NCBI GenBank assembly: GCA_947462335.1
Contig: OX381710.1
Span: 38,749,204 to 38,813,203 of the forward strand
DNA length: 64,000 nucleotides
DNA from: Harmothoe impar
Lineage: Eukaryota; Annelida; Polychaeta; Phyllodocida; Polynoidae
Reading direction: 5' to 3'
Made by a program: the position numbers and the translations under genes. Under the pieces are notes generated by a model. The model did no database searches. It was not told where the DNA came from and saw only the letters and a program-made list of their open reading frames with translations. Below are positions 32,571-44,273 of this stretch, piece by piece; positions within the stretch are counted from its first letter, which is position 1; every line of letters begins with the position of its first letter.

Positions 32571-33634
32571 TGGGCCGTATTGGCAAGCGCTATCTGCATG
32601 CCCCAGGCGTGTGATTAGGCATCGTTATTCGCACCCCATGGCGTGTGAATAGCGGTACTTATTCCCACACCCAGTAGTGTGGGAGTAGGGGACCTTATTC
32701 CCACACCCAGCAGGGATACATGTAAAAGTTAGGGGATATTAGAGTTAGAGCCCCTATTGAGCAGTAGGTAGAGTGTTTGCTTCCTGCATGGGAGGCCTGG
32801 GTGCAGGGGGAATGTCTTAAAAATCTCCTAAAAATCTTTGAAATAATAACCTATACGGCCCCAGTATGCCTGAATGTAGGCCCTCAAGTGTCCGAATCAC
32901 CCCTTGATTCCCTGTAAGCCTAAAGCTAGGTGTGCCAATAACAGCTTCTATACACACCCCACACAGTGTGGAAATAAGAGTTCTAATCCGCACCCTCCCA
33001 AGTGTCTGGATAAATAGACAGAGCTGCACGCTAAAGTGACCGAGTCAGTGGTTACTGCACGAGAGATGCCTGGCCCGTACTGCACGCTGGCCGTAGGCCT
33101 AGTGCAGTACAGGCCAGGCAACTCAAGTGCAGTAACCACAGACAAGGTGACTTTTAAGTGACGCTCTGTATTTATTTCAGGGTTTTCCATGAAAATTCGA
33201 CAAAAATTACTCATAATTACATGAAAAAAACACGAAATTAAACTTTTCCCGGGATCACGTGACCCTCAGAGCGTGCAATACGACAACAGCGTGCAATACG
33301 GCCTAGGGTTATTGCACGCTGCCCCGGGGAACGGCCCTCCCATTGCTTTAGCATTGATAGACCGTATTCACCATGAAATAAGGGTTCTTATTTACATCCT
33401 CAGGGGGTGCGAATTACAGTCCTAATTCACGTCCCAATTGCCACCCTATAGGCCTATAAGTATAGTATAGAGTGTCAATAAGACCTCTAGTGCACACCCT
33501 ATATAGTGTGGGTATAAGAACTATTATTCAGACCCTACCCAGTGTGGGAATAAGAACTATTATTTTCACCCTATAGGTGTGCGAATAGCGGCCGATATTC
33601 GCATGCCTGTGGCGTGCGGATAGCATCGGCCTAA
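32571..33634. mobile_element. About 1-kb fold-back element with CCCACAC/GTGTGGG palindromes
   Basis: The left side (GGCCGTATTGGCAAGCGCTA, then GCATGCCCCAGGCGTGTG) is mirrored by the complement of the right side (GGCATGCGAATATCGG, ATCCGCACGCCACAGG). Many ATTCGCACCC and TTCCCACACCCAG words occur in both orientations. A tRNA-like head (CAGTAGGTAGAGTGTTTGCT) lies at 32760-32810. Ends are approximate. Confidence 0.5.
33048..33139. repeat. 92-bp imperfect hairpin
   Basis: Arms 33048-33085 and 33102-33139 pair at 34 of 38 positions around a 16-nt loop, with GTGGTTACTGCAC at the base. The size and mismatch pattern resemble a small-RNA precursor, but it lies within a fold-back repeat. Confidence 0.6.
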
Positions 33635-36346
33635 TATATTATCAGATACATATTACATAGTTGCAAAACCAGACACACCCTAAGCATTCTGTGGCATGAA
33701 TGTGCTCATCAATTGAGTCTTACTGAATTCATGATGCCAGCAAACGATACTTTGGTGACAATGCACTCACAATAATGAGTTTGGAGGCTGTTTTTATCAG
33801 TATACAATGTATTGTTCTTTGTAGTAAAATGCAAGCCTATTAGGTTAAACCGGATGCTTACCATGCCATGTAAGGGTAGCATCTCAGGGTTCAAAGCTAA
33901 TCTTAACAACCCTCCAATAAACTCCTATAATCCTCCATGATTTATACACGGCCTGACCGCCTCACATGGTCCCCAGTCTCCCTAAGTATGAGTTACACCG
34001 AGCAGCTCTGTCATCGGGCCGGCCGACGTACCACAGAGAAGCATGAGTTACTCACCACACTACAGGCATAGATCCCTCCATGAGCTGCTCCCCGAGGGAA
34101 GGAGGCAGGGGTGATGTACATCTGGGGCTGGGGACTATGTCAAAACACTGCTGAGCACAAGAAAGGCACAGGAATCCCGAGGTGAACAGGTGATGGATGG
34201 TCTAAGGTAACGGCATAGCGAGGAATATATAGACCCTGTATGTGTGTATACCTTCTGTATTGCACAACATTCTATGCATGGTGTTACTCTATTCCACCAA
34301 AACTCACACTTGATACCCTCTGCACAAATATTTGATAACACATTCAAAAAGAGATTTAACAGATACACAAACATGATTATTGTAAGTACACAAAATGTAA
34401 CAAAAAGGCCGACTGAATTTCATTAAAGTGTAGAGAGGGCAGACTAGTGCTGTTATGGCATTCTATAGTGTCAACATGTAATCCCTCCCCAGTTCAATTA
34501 GATTGCATCAATATTAAAATGTAGTAGTACTACTGTAAAACTAATAGGGAACTCATAATCGCTTTACCTTTTTATCGCCATAATCCTCTCCTATTACCAT
34601 GTCTATAAGGGGTATGCACTAACTAACTCTCATTAAACAGGATACTGCTTGTACAAGGTTATGCTTTAATAGAGGAGATGCTTAGAGACAAGGCATTAAA
34701 AGGATGTTACAGGGTGGCTGCATAGGGAGAGTGGTCCTAAACAATGGCATGACTTTATTTTGCCACTGTTGATTACCAGTGAATACCGTATTAACCTAAA
34801 AGATGAATACTTATTTATTTGCTAGATTTTTTAATGAAAAGAAATCTCTCCTCCAATACAACTGTGTCTAGATGAAATGACCGTTGCCTGGTCAGTACGA
34901 GCAGCTCCTGGGTAGCTCCTGAGCAGCTCAGATGTAGGCCGCTCTTTGATTAAGGCGGTAGGAGATACAGATAGAACTCTCCCTCCAAGACCCTGCTATA
35001 CCCCTGCCAACCACTGCATGGGCGACCCTGGGAAGGAATCACACCAATCTGATGGGCCGATAGAGCTGGGCATAGAGGCTTGCATGCGGATTGCCACAGT
35101 TATAAAAGGGGATGGGTTCTGTTGATAAGGTGTTGTGGGGATTGGGTTTAAGAGGAGGGTGCATTGCAGTATCATTATACATGGGTCAGTACGGGAATGC
35201 GGGTCAAATCCATAAAGGATAATGGGTTGACCAGAAGGTATTGATAATCTATATAGCTTACCCCCTCTCGGCAACAGTTGCTCCGACATCAGTATACTAG
35301 CCTCCAATCCCCGTCACAACACTCCCCTAGATATACTATCCAGTAACATATTAACTGGAGACCAAGGATACATAGACAAAGATTCATGAGTTTTAGTTCT
35401 GTAGGCACGGGCAGAGGGTTGTGTGAAATACAACACTCTTTTGTGATATCGATCGGACTGCCGTATTCCATAATTAGAAACTTTGACATCAAAAGCTGGA
35501 CTAGAAACTGTGTACTGATAATACTTCATAATATACTCTTATTGCATGTCCGATCCTTTAATGTAAATGGAGCGTTAATGTTATCATCAGGAAATGGTCT
35601 TGAGAACTTTCAAGTATGGTAATACAATGCGACCTTTAAAAGTACAATGTGTACACGTTTCTCGCAGCAAAATATATCTGCACAGTAGAAGTATCCAAAA
35701 TAGGCTATGGCGGAGTACATAATTCAGTAAAAGAATAGCTTAACAAATAGATACGTTGGAACAAGGTCACTAAAATGTCAAATTGCTTGTTGCAGGGATC
35801 TATAAATTCCCCTATCTCCCCCCTTCCAGACTACAAAGTGGCACCTGATTCCACCTGATACGGGTGGAGTCCCTGTTACCTATTGATCAGCTTATCTTAC
35901 AGCTGTGCATTTATAATCAATAATAGATCAGACAGGTAGGTAGGTCTATATGTAAGGTTTCTCCAGATGGGTACGGTATAGGAGGTGTGTCTGCCTCATC
36001 AATGGATGTGTTCTCGTGTTTCTGTAATACTGTCTCAAAAGTCAACTATAACACCGGGATGTCTTTTAGATATATACATAGGATGTCTTAAGATTCATCT
36101 CTCTTTGATATTACTTCTATGGCTGGACAAGAAACCATCTTGCGACCAGTCAGGCATCGCCTAAGTTACCGGGTACTGGACTAATGAATACCTGAGTCAT
36201 GTCATCCGTTCACAAAATGTCTGATTCTTTGCCAGATGTATATATAGCCATGGACTATCACATCATAAATGCAACAGGAAAGGGGCACCCGGAGCAGTTA
36301 TTGATAAAGCTTTTTAGTAGAGGGTCCCACAACTCAGAATTTGAAA
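33635..36346. other. No gene recognised
   Basis: AT-rich flank. Four GAGCWGCTC motifs cluster here (34000, 34082, 34899, 34921). No supported exon or transposon. Confidence 0.4.
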
Positions 36347-37019
36347 TTCGTTGCACCCCAAGCGTAACAGGCCAAACATGGTATCAAATTAAAGAAGACT
36401 CCTTGGGCTATCATCTGAAAACATGTAAGACCCTGTAACCCCACAGGAGCATATAGTAAAATACTGGTTTCCATGGCAACGTGTGTTTTTTTCAGAGTGC
36501 ATTATATTTCACATTTTCCTTTCTCCCTTCCATATTGATAGACATTGAGACCTACCTTTTTAGTATGATAGAGTAATGTGTATTCCCAAATAGTGGATGA
36601 TGACAACTTGACCTTTATAGAGGTCAAGGTCACCGATTTTGACCTTGAGAGTGGGAAAATCACAAATATGAAGGTTTTTACTTTTTTCTTCTCTTTTAAA
36701 ACTTAGGAATTGGTATATTTGGCCATGTTATGCCATAGTAATGAAGAAAACTGTCTTGCCTGACTATACAAGAGGGGAAAAATCCAGAATATGCACTTCT
36801 GCATGGGTCAGATGAAATCTCATGCAGAGGTCAACACATTGCAAATAGCTCATCTCAGGACCTGACTTTTGTATCTTGCGCATAATGTCTTATTATAACT
36901 AAAATATTTGGCTTATGTATTTATTACATAAGAACCTTTAAAATGTTCATATGGATTTGACCTTGACCTTATATACACTTTCACTTTCCGCCAGCTTAAT
37001 TTAGAAGTTAGTATGCCTA

Positions 37020-38640
37020 AGGGGTAGGGAGTGATGGGAACAGGATGAGGGTGATAGGGAGAGCCAGGAGTGATAGGGAGGAGGTGGGAGTGATAGGAAG
37101 AGGTAAGGATGATAGGGAGAGGGGGATTGATAGGGGGGGTGGGAATGATAGGGATATGGTGAGAATGATAGGAATTGGATGGGTGTGATAGGAATCAGGT
37201 AGGAGTGATAGGGAGGGTGAGGGAGTGATAGAAATTGGGTGGGAGTGATAGGAATGGAAAGGAGTAGTAGGAAGGGGAGAGGGTGATAGGAATGGACTGG
37301 GAGTGATAGGGCAGAGGGGTGAGGGTGATAGGGCGATGGGGGAGGGATTGGGAGGGGTGGGAGTGATAGGAACGGGCCGAGGGTGATAGGGAGACGGGGG
37401 AAAGATAGGGAGGGGGTGAGGGTGTTAGGGAGGGAGTGGGAATGATAGAAATCAGGTTAAACAATTATATATTGGATTGATAGGAATGGGGTGGGAGTGA
37501 TAGGAATGGGGTGTGAGTGATAGGAATGGGGTGTGAGTGATAGGAATGGGGTGGAAATGATAGGGAGGGGTTGAGAGTTATGGGAGAGGATGGGAGTGAT
37601 AAGGAGAGCATAGGAGCGATAGGGGGGGTTGGGAGTGATAGGAATGGGGTTCGAGGGATAGGGAGAGGCTGGGAGTTATGTCAATTGGGTGGCAGTGACA
37701 GGGAGAGGGAGAGGGTGGGAGTGATTGGGGTGGGATGGGACTGGTAGGGATTGGGTGAGGGTGATAGGGAGAGGGTGGGGGTGATATGGAGAGGTTGGGA
37801 TTGAAAGGGGGGATGGGAGTGATAAGGAGAGGATAGGAGCGATAGGGACGGGTTGGGAGTGATAGGAATGGGGTTCGAGGGATAGGGAGAGGCTGGGAGT
37901 TATGTCAATTTGGTGGCAGTGACAGGGAGAGGGAGAGGGTGGGAGTGATTGGGGCGGGATGGGACTGGTAGGGATTAGGTGAGGGTGATAGGGAGAGGGT
38001 GGGGGTAATCAGTCTCGGGCCCTGACTGTACGTTTACAGTCTGGGAGATTACTTAGATCTATGTACCTACACTGGCCTCATACCCTGCTATGCTGTATAG
38101 GTCTACTTGTATCAGCAACCATGGGGGTGTGGGTTCGAACCCCGCTCTGGCTCAATTTTTAATAGTTTTGATATCTGCATATTGCACCTAAATTGAAATA
38201 ATGTACCTAGTCACATATGTAATAGCTAATTTAACTATGTCAATTAAGGTGGATTTATGCTTTAAATGGGCTAAATAAATAATGTAAAAAAACGAACCTA
38301 CATTTTGCCTAGGGTGGGATTCGAACCCATGAGGCCATACACAACTCCTACATGATCATGTGATCATAGCTGACCAATCAGTGAGCTACCTATCTCATTA
38401 AGAAATGATCCAGGATCCTGGATCATTTTTGTAAGTAGGTTACAGCTATTAGATACAAAATTGTCCAGGCCCATTACAGCCTGACGGCTGCAATGGGCCT
38501 GGAGTGCTCGAGGCTGGGGGGTAATATGGAGAGGTTGGGATTGATAGGGGGGACGGGAGTGATAGGAATGCGGTGGGAGTGATAGGAATGGGGTTCGAGG
38601 GATAGGGAGAGGCTGGGAGTTGTCAATTGGGTGGCAGTGA
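37020..38640 (+). repeat. GA-rich minisatellite (GGGAGTGATAGG family)
   Basis: Units of about 20 bp with GTGATAGGAATGGGG or GTGATAGGGAGAGGG follow each other, with a larger duplicated block (37620-37760 and 37815-37990). Long minus-strand frames here are only the Ser/Pro-rich reading of the repeat. It is interrupted by 38010-38516. Confidence 0.9.
38010..38516. mobile_element. 507-bp hAT-like insertion with 9-bp target duplication
   Basis: GGGGGTAAT is directly repeated at 38001-38009 and 38517-38525, and the sequence between is unlike the minisatellite. The ends CAGTCTCGGGC and the complement of the right end, CAGCCTCGAGC, agree at 9 of 11 positions. Inside are two box-B-like sequences in opposite orientation (GGGTTCGAACCCC near 38131; the complement of GGGATTCGAACCCA near 38318, with a box-A-like sequence further out). 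A terminal hairpin CCAGGCCCATT/AATGGGCCTGG is also present. Confidence 0.8.
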
Positions 38641-39064
38641 CTATGGGAAAAATTATTTTGCATGGACTCAAACTGCCACAGTTGAAGTGGGGGACATGTT
38701 AAACATGTGATTATTAGCTTTTTTATGTTTTTAGTTTTCTTTGGCCTTTAGAGTGCCACAAAACGAGAAATCTTGGGCCAAAATAGCCAAAACTGCATAT
38801 ATATTTTAACAAGAATTACAGTTGCTGTCACGTTAAAAAATGCCTCAGGTATTTTGATACGTGGCAACAACCACAATTCTTGCATACAAAGGAACATAAT
38901 GTCTAAATGGTTGGTAGGCTACATTTGAAGGGGACCCATTCAAGACACCAAATAAGCGGGGGGGAGGGGTTATCTGGGGGAAGGATAATATTACTTGAAA
39001 TATGGTAGTTCCTATCAATTTCTTCGGTCAATGTTAGGGGGGTAGTTATGATTTTAATCAACAT

Positions 39065-39800
39065 CAGGACCATGGCAATGTGTGTTGCTAGGCAAATAAA
39101 CAATTAGAATAGCTGTTGCTAGGCAACCAGCTGTCTTAGCAACAAACCAATAGAACCATTGAATTCCTTGGGTCCATGTTAGGGGGGATAGGTATGATTA
39201 AAATCAACCTCAGGAGCATAAAAATGTGTGTTGCTAGGGAGATAAACAATACAAATAGCTGTTGTTAGGCAACCATCTGTATTAGCAACGAACCAATAGA
39301 ACCATTGAATTCCTAACAGCCATGTTGGTGGGGGGGGGGGTAAGTATGATTATAATCAATATCAGGTGCATGGAAATGTGCGTTGCTAGGCAGATAAACA
39401 ATGAAATAGCTGTTGCTGGGCAACCAGCTATCTTAGCAACAGACCGATAGAACCATTGAATTCCTTCAGTCCATTTTAGGGAGGGTAGGTATGATTATTA
39501 TCAACCTCAGGTGCATGGAAATGTGTGTTGCTAGGCAGATAAACAATTAGAATAGCTGTTGCTAGGCAACCAGCTGTCTTAGCAACAAACCAATAGAACC
39601 ATTGAATTCCTTGGGTCCATTTTAGGGAGGGTAGGTATGATTAAAATCAACCTCAGGAGCATGGAAATGTGTGTTGCTAGGCAGATAAACAATAGGAAAA
39701 GCTGTTGCTAGACAACCAACTGTTTTAGCAACAAACCAATAGAACCATTGAATTCTTTGAGTTCATGTTAGGGGGGATCGGTATGATCATAATCAACATC
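39065..39800. repeat. Tandem 147-bp repeat with X-box palindromes
   Basis: Five units are marked by GTTGCTAGGCAACC or variants at 39115, 39261, about 39410, 39558 and 39705. Each unit also has AATAGAACCATTGAATTC and a GTGTGTTGCTAGGCAGATAA half. Confidence 0.85.
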
Positions 39801-40649
39801 AGTACCTAGGAAAGGTTGATTAATATTAATGTTTTCACATAGGCATAGATTTATATGGTGACACCTTAAAACAAAATGGCGGCACCCATTAAAACAAAAT
39901 GCGGGCACCTGTACTGACTTCCTGTAAAGTGAAAATAATATAAGGCCTCAGCATCCGGGGCCTTTCGGCCTTAAGAAAATAGGTTATTGTATTAACAGTT
40001 GGGGAAGATTTCTCATCTACAAGGTCAAAGGTCAAATTCAGTGACCTTGACAAAGGTCAAGGTCAAATACACATGAGGAATATGACAGGTACTAATGTAA
40101 CCAATGCAAAATCATCCAAAGATCATTTACCCCAAGGCAATATGCTAAAGATACACAAATAGACCTCTGCATCATTTCTCAAATAAGCCATGCCAAAGCG
40201 CATCTATTCTCAATTTTTCCATCTAGTATAGTCAGGCAAGACAGTTTTCTTCATTACTATGGCATAAAATGGCCAAATATACCAATTCCTAAGTTGTAAA
40301 AGAGAAAAGAAAAAGTAAAAACCATCATATTGGTGATTTCCCCACTTTCAAGGTCAAAATCGGTGACCTTGACCTCTATAAAGGTCAAGGTGTCATCATC
40401 CATTATTGGGGAATACACATTACTTTATCATACTAAAAAAGTAGGTCTCAATGTCTATCCATATGGAAAGGAGAGAAGAAAATGTGAAATATAATGTACT
40501 CTGAAAAAAACACATGTTGCCATGGAAACCAGTATTTTACTATATGCTCCTGTGGGGTTACAGGGTCTTGCATGTGGTCAGATGATAGCCCAAGGAGTCT
40601 TCTTTCATTTGATACCATGTTTTGCCTGTTACGCTTGGGGTGCAACGAA

Positions 40650-43600
40650 ATCACATTTCTAACAACCTTTTGCCATACTGGCCCCCTTACTATTTGTACT
40701 TTTCTAAGGTTCAACAGATACGTATGCAAATGTAATGACATCATATACTTGCAGTGTAATGTGCATTATTCGGAGGATGATTATCATTTAAATATTTAGA
40801 AGTAAGAATCTTACGGTGTTGGCTAGTGTAAACATATTACAGACTACGTTACACACCTTTTGCTGAAACTACCGCAATAACAACTTTATTATGGACATTC
40901 ACTGCTTTTTATTGCATGGCTTTCTATAGATCTGAGTGTAGCTGCCTCATATCCAGCCTCTGACATGTGTGGTTCTATAGGGCATGCAGAGATGAAACTT
41001 ACTCAGTTACGTATGGCTTACAACTAGTGCCAATGCAGCCCTGCGACGGAACGATCTAGGTCTGATAGCCACCAGTGCATTCTGCCGGGGGACGACTCCA
41101 GATCCCAAACTGCTATAAGAGGGAATCCCGAGTAATGATGTCATAGCGCGACCAAAGGTAGCGGTAGACACTGGCCAGTCACAGGCTACCCTTAGAACCT
41201 GACATTGTAAGGGCATCATATCGTCAATGGGACGGACGCGTGATGCTAACGCAGAGTCGTAGGAAGCAACTGTTGATTGTTGGGGCCCAGTGGGGCCCGT
41301 TCCGTCCAGCTTGAAAGCATTAGCGTTCATGCACGAGGTGCATAATACTCGTATATTCGAATTGTATAGAAAATTATTCTTTGAGGCGCATTTAGTTCTA
41401 ATTGGCCCCCCTGCCCCCATTTTTCCCTATGTAGGAGAGGTCAAGTCTTGGAAATGCATGATGGGGGGGGGGGGGGGGGGGGCAAACACGATTATTCGGT
41501 CCCCTGTCCCCCCCTTTTCCTACGCCAATGTGACGCACCCGCTATGATGTACGGTGCATTCTTACAGTACTTTGTTATTTCGGATTCTTTAATACAGAAA
41601 TCAACAGGCACATCTCCTTTTAAAACAGTGATACACATAGTTCCATATAATGTTGCTGCTGTGTGGAGGAGAGAATACGGAATGAAGATGTTATTTTACA
41701 ATCTCATCAGCTGGCATTTGCTTGAAATGAAACCCAAACCATATGAACTGTGCAATTGTATACAACAAAGATGTTGCTATCTGAGTTAAATACCTGACTG
41801 AATGTACGCCTACCCCGCCCCCGGCCAAAGAGCAAACCAGATAAGAGAGGGAGAGAACTGCTGAGGATGCTGAGAGTTGGTCAACAATTATTACGTCAGG
41901 CATAGCTCTGTTTGTTTCTATTTACTCTGTATTTGTTTGTCCTGGACGAAACTAAAGCAGAAGCTATATTGATCGTATACTTGTAGGTAATTGACCGGAG
42001 AAAAGCTGTAATTGCCTAGTCAAACAATCTTTAAATAGTGTAGAGTTCAGTAGTCAACCATTGTGTAAATATTATAGAGTTACCTGGCAACGAAGCTGTC
42101 GGAACTGAATTACCCACTTGGTACTAAAATGCTATTTCTTCCCCTGCCCTCCACAACCTTTGGAGTTCTTGTTGGTTAGAATTACACATGAAAAGATACA
42201 TGTTAGAGACCATAGGCAAATTTCCTTAGCAACTTTTGACAAAATTCTACATTCAATTGTGCCAAAGACCATTATCTCAATTGAGAGTTTCATGGGAAAT
42301 CTAAACACAATCTGTACAACCGTGTGTTGTTGTGGATGCATAAACAGGGAGGACGATGCTGTCATGAAATCTATTTCCCCTTTTGTTTCCAAATAATGAT
42401 ATCATAACAGGAAAGAGATTGTGGGATAAAGTGGCAGTGATCCTACTTGCTATACTATAGAACTTTAATGAGGATGTGCAGTGAGATGCCAATTACCAAT
42501 ACATGTCCTTGACTGAGCCTGTTTATAAATGGCTCGTACATATCTGCTCATAAAGGCATTGAAGATCCACTAGTGTAAATAGAATAACTGATGATACAAA
42601 CACTGGGCAATGACAGCATTACATAAATATCAGAAAGCATGGTACTGTCAGTCACAATGTGGTGAGGTACAGGTGAAACCCCACCTGTACAATGGCGTGC
42701 TTCTAACAGCTAAGAGATACAGGTAAGCATCAATCATCCTAGTTCATGTAATTCTGCATTTCATTATATTTGCTGTATAATTTATTCCCTTTAGATATTG
42801 CCCTTATAAATCAGCTTTAATTTACCCTCTATTCTATGGTACTCATAACTATGCAACATAAGGATGGGGATTAGAAAGGGGATTCATGCTCAAATGGGCA
42901 TCTTAAATTATTGACAGTAGGATAACTGTATGGCTCCTATTATAGTCTTTAATAATTATTGTATGATAATGAAGTGGTAAATGGTGGTTTACATCCTGAC
43001 ACTTAGTATGCGATTTTCACTGATCAATTAGAGAGTGCATCATTATTATTTGGGATACTGCTTTGCGTTTTAGCTGATCTGCAGTTCCACCCCTACCAAG
43101 CACAGTTCTAAGACAGTTAAAAACAGTGATTCACTGAGGAAATACTAGTTAGTAAAATCTTTAATGGAATCACAGGTGCTTTTCACGAGAGTTATAGATG
43201 TATAATAACAGTATAGATCTACATCTCAGATAATTCAATGTGTTTGAAAGGATTAGTTTCAATACAAAATATCACTTTATTCTGTACGCCAATGAAATTG
43301 ACAGTTTTGTCAATGCTTTCCAACCCACATATAAAACAGCTAGCTTTTAGATTAGTGTATAACAGGTCATGATAGTGTTAGATTACTTCCACATGTAATA
43401 TAAACTAAGCTATTAATAGTGCAAACTCATCTTTCGGCAATGGATCAGTGTGTACCTAACATGATACCCTGTGTAATTGACGTTTACTGCTCGTGTATTC
43501 TTAGTTCTAACTAAAAAAGTAGCCCTTTTTTACAGGGCAATCAATTTATAATCGGATTAGGGAATAGCTTTATGTAGCTCTGCCAGGCCTTTGGGCTATC

Positions 43601-44269
43601 TCCATCAACAAATCGACCTGTTCCCAAGTTTATTGAGAAAACAAGGTAACCACCTTCTAAGAGACCCTCCGCCCATAGAAGCCTTCATCAACAGCCTTTG
43701 GGGTCAGGCCAGCCAGGGAGGGTCTGTGTTTACTGCTTGCTACCAACTGGTAGGAGGAGGGATAAGGGGCAAAGCTGTATTGGCGAAGGGCCAATCAGCT
43801 TTTTGTACTACTGGAACTAACCCAGGATATAACCAAAGTGGGAATCTTTCGTTCATATTTTTGGCAAAACCCACAAGTACCTCAACGAATTGTTCATACA
43901 ATGTACACCTTATAATATAATGACGTGAAATAGCCATATATGTATATGTAAAAAAGTATGATTAATGCATGCCTGACCGCCGCCACTGTAACTTGTGACA
44001 TTGTGAGCAACTCGCTAGTTGGGATCTTCGAGTGAGCAGCTCATGTGACTAATGTCACATCTTTACCTTTAGTTTTGCTTAGGTTAACTGTAGGTACCTT
44101 AGTACGCCGAATCACACTGGAACTAGTGACCATAAGGAACATAAGCCGCCACACTTAAGTCAAATTAAGTAAAAGCCACATAGACTTCTATCAAGCACTG
44201 GATGTTTTCAGCATTTTGCTGGATAGGAGATTTACAAGTACTGTATACACTATTTCTTGGAGTATTTTA
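40650..44269. other. Spacer without recognised gene
   Basis: Unassigned sequence with a 20-base poly-G run (41463-41482). Blocks at 42550-42740 and 43740-43850 have weak similarity to 56480-56800 (GACAGGTGAAACCCC-type words). GAGCAACTC and GAGCAGCTC lie at 44005 and 44034. Open frames show no family features. Confidence 0.4.
41463..41482. repeat. Poly-G homopolymer
   Basis: A run of 20 guanines. Its length may be unreliable in assembly. Confidence 0.8.
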
Positions 44270-44273
44270 TTAA

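Larger units (their letters stand above)
36347..40649. mobile_element. 4.3-kb fold-back element 2
   Basis: TTCGTTGCACCCCAAGCG at 36347 is mirrored at about 40632-40649. The inverted arms extend about 600 bp (to about 36975 and from about 40050). They carry GTTTCCATGGCAAC/GTTGCCATGGAAAC and many TCAAGGTCA sites. The middle is a GA-rich minisatellite with a nested hAT-like insertion, then 147-bp tandem repeats. No transposase frame. Outer limits are uncertain by tens of bases. Confidence 0.75.

Noticed and set aside
37195..38671. Ser/Pro/His-rich minus-strand frames
   Set aside because: They are low-complexity readings of the GA-rich minisatellite.
41007..41420. 137-codon minus-strand frame
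   Set aside because: No family features; a moderately GC-rich region gives long frames by chance.
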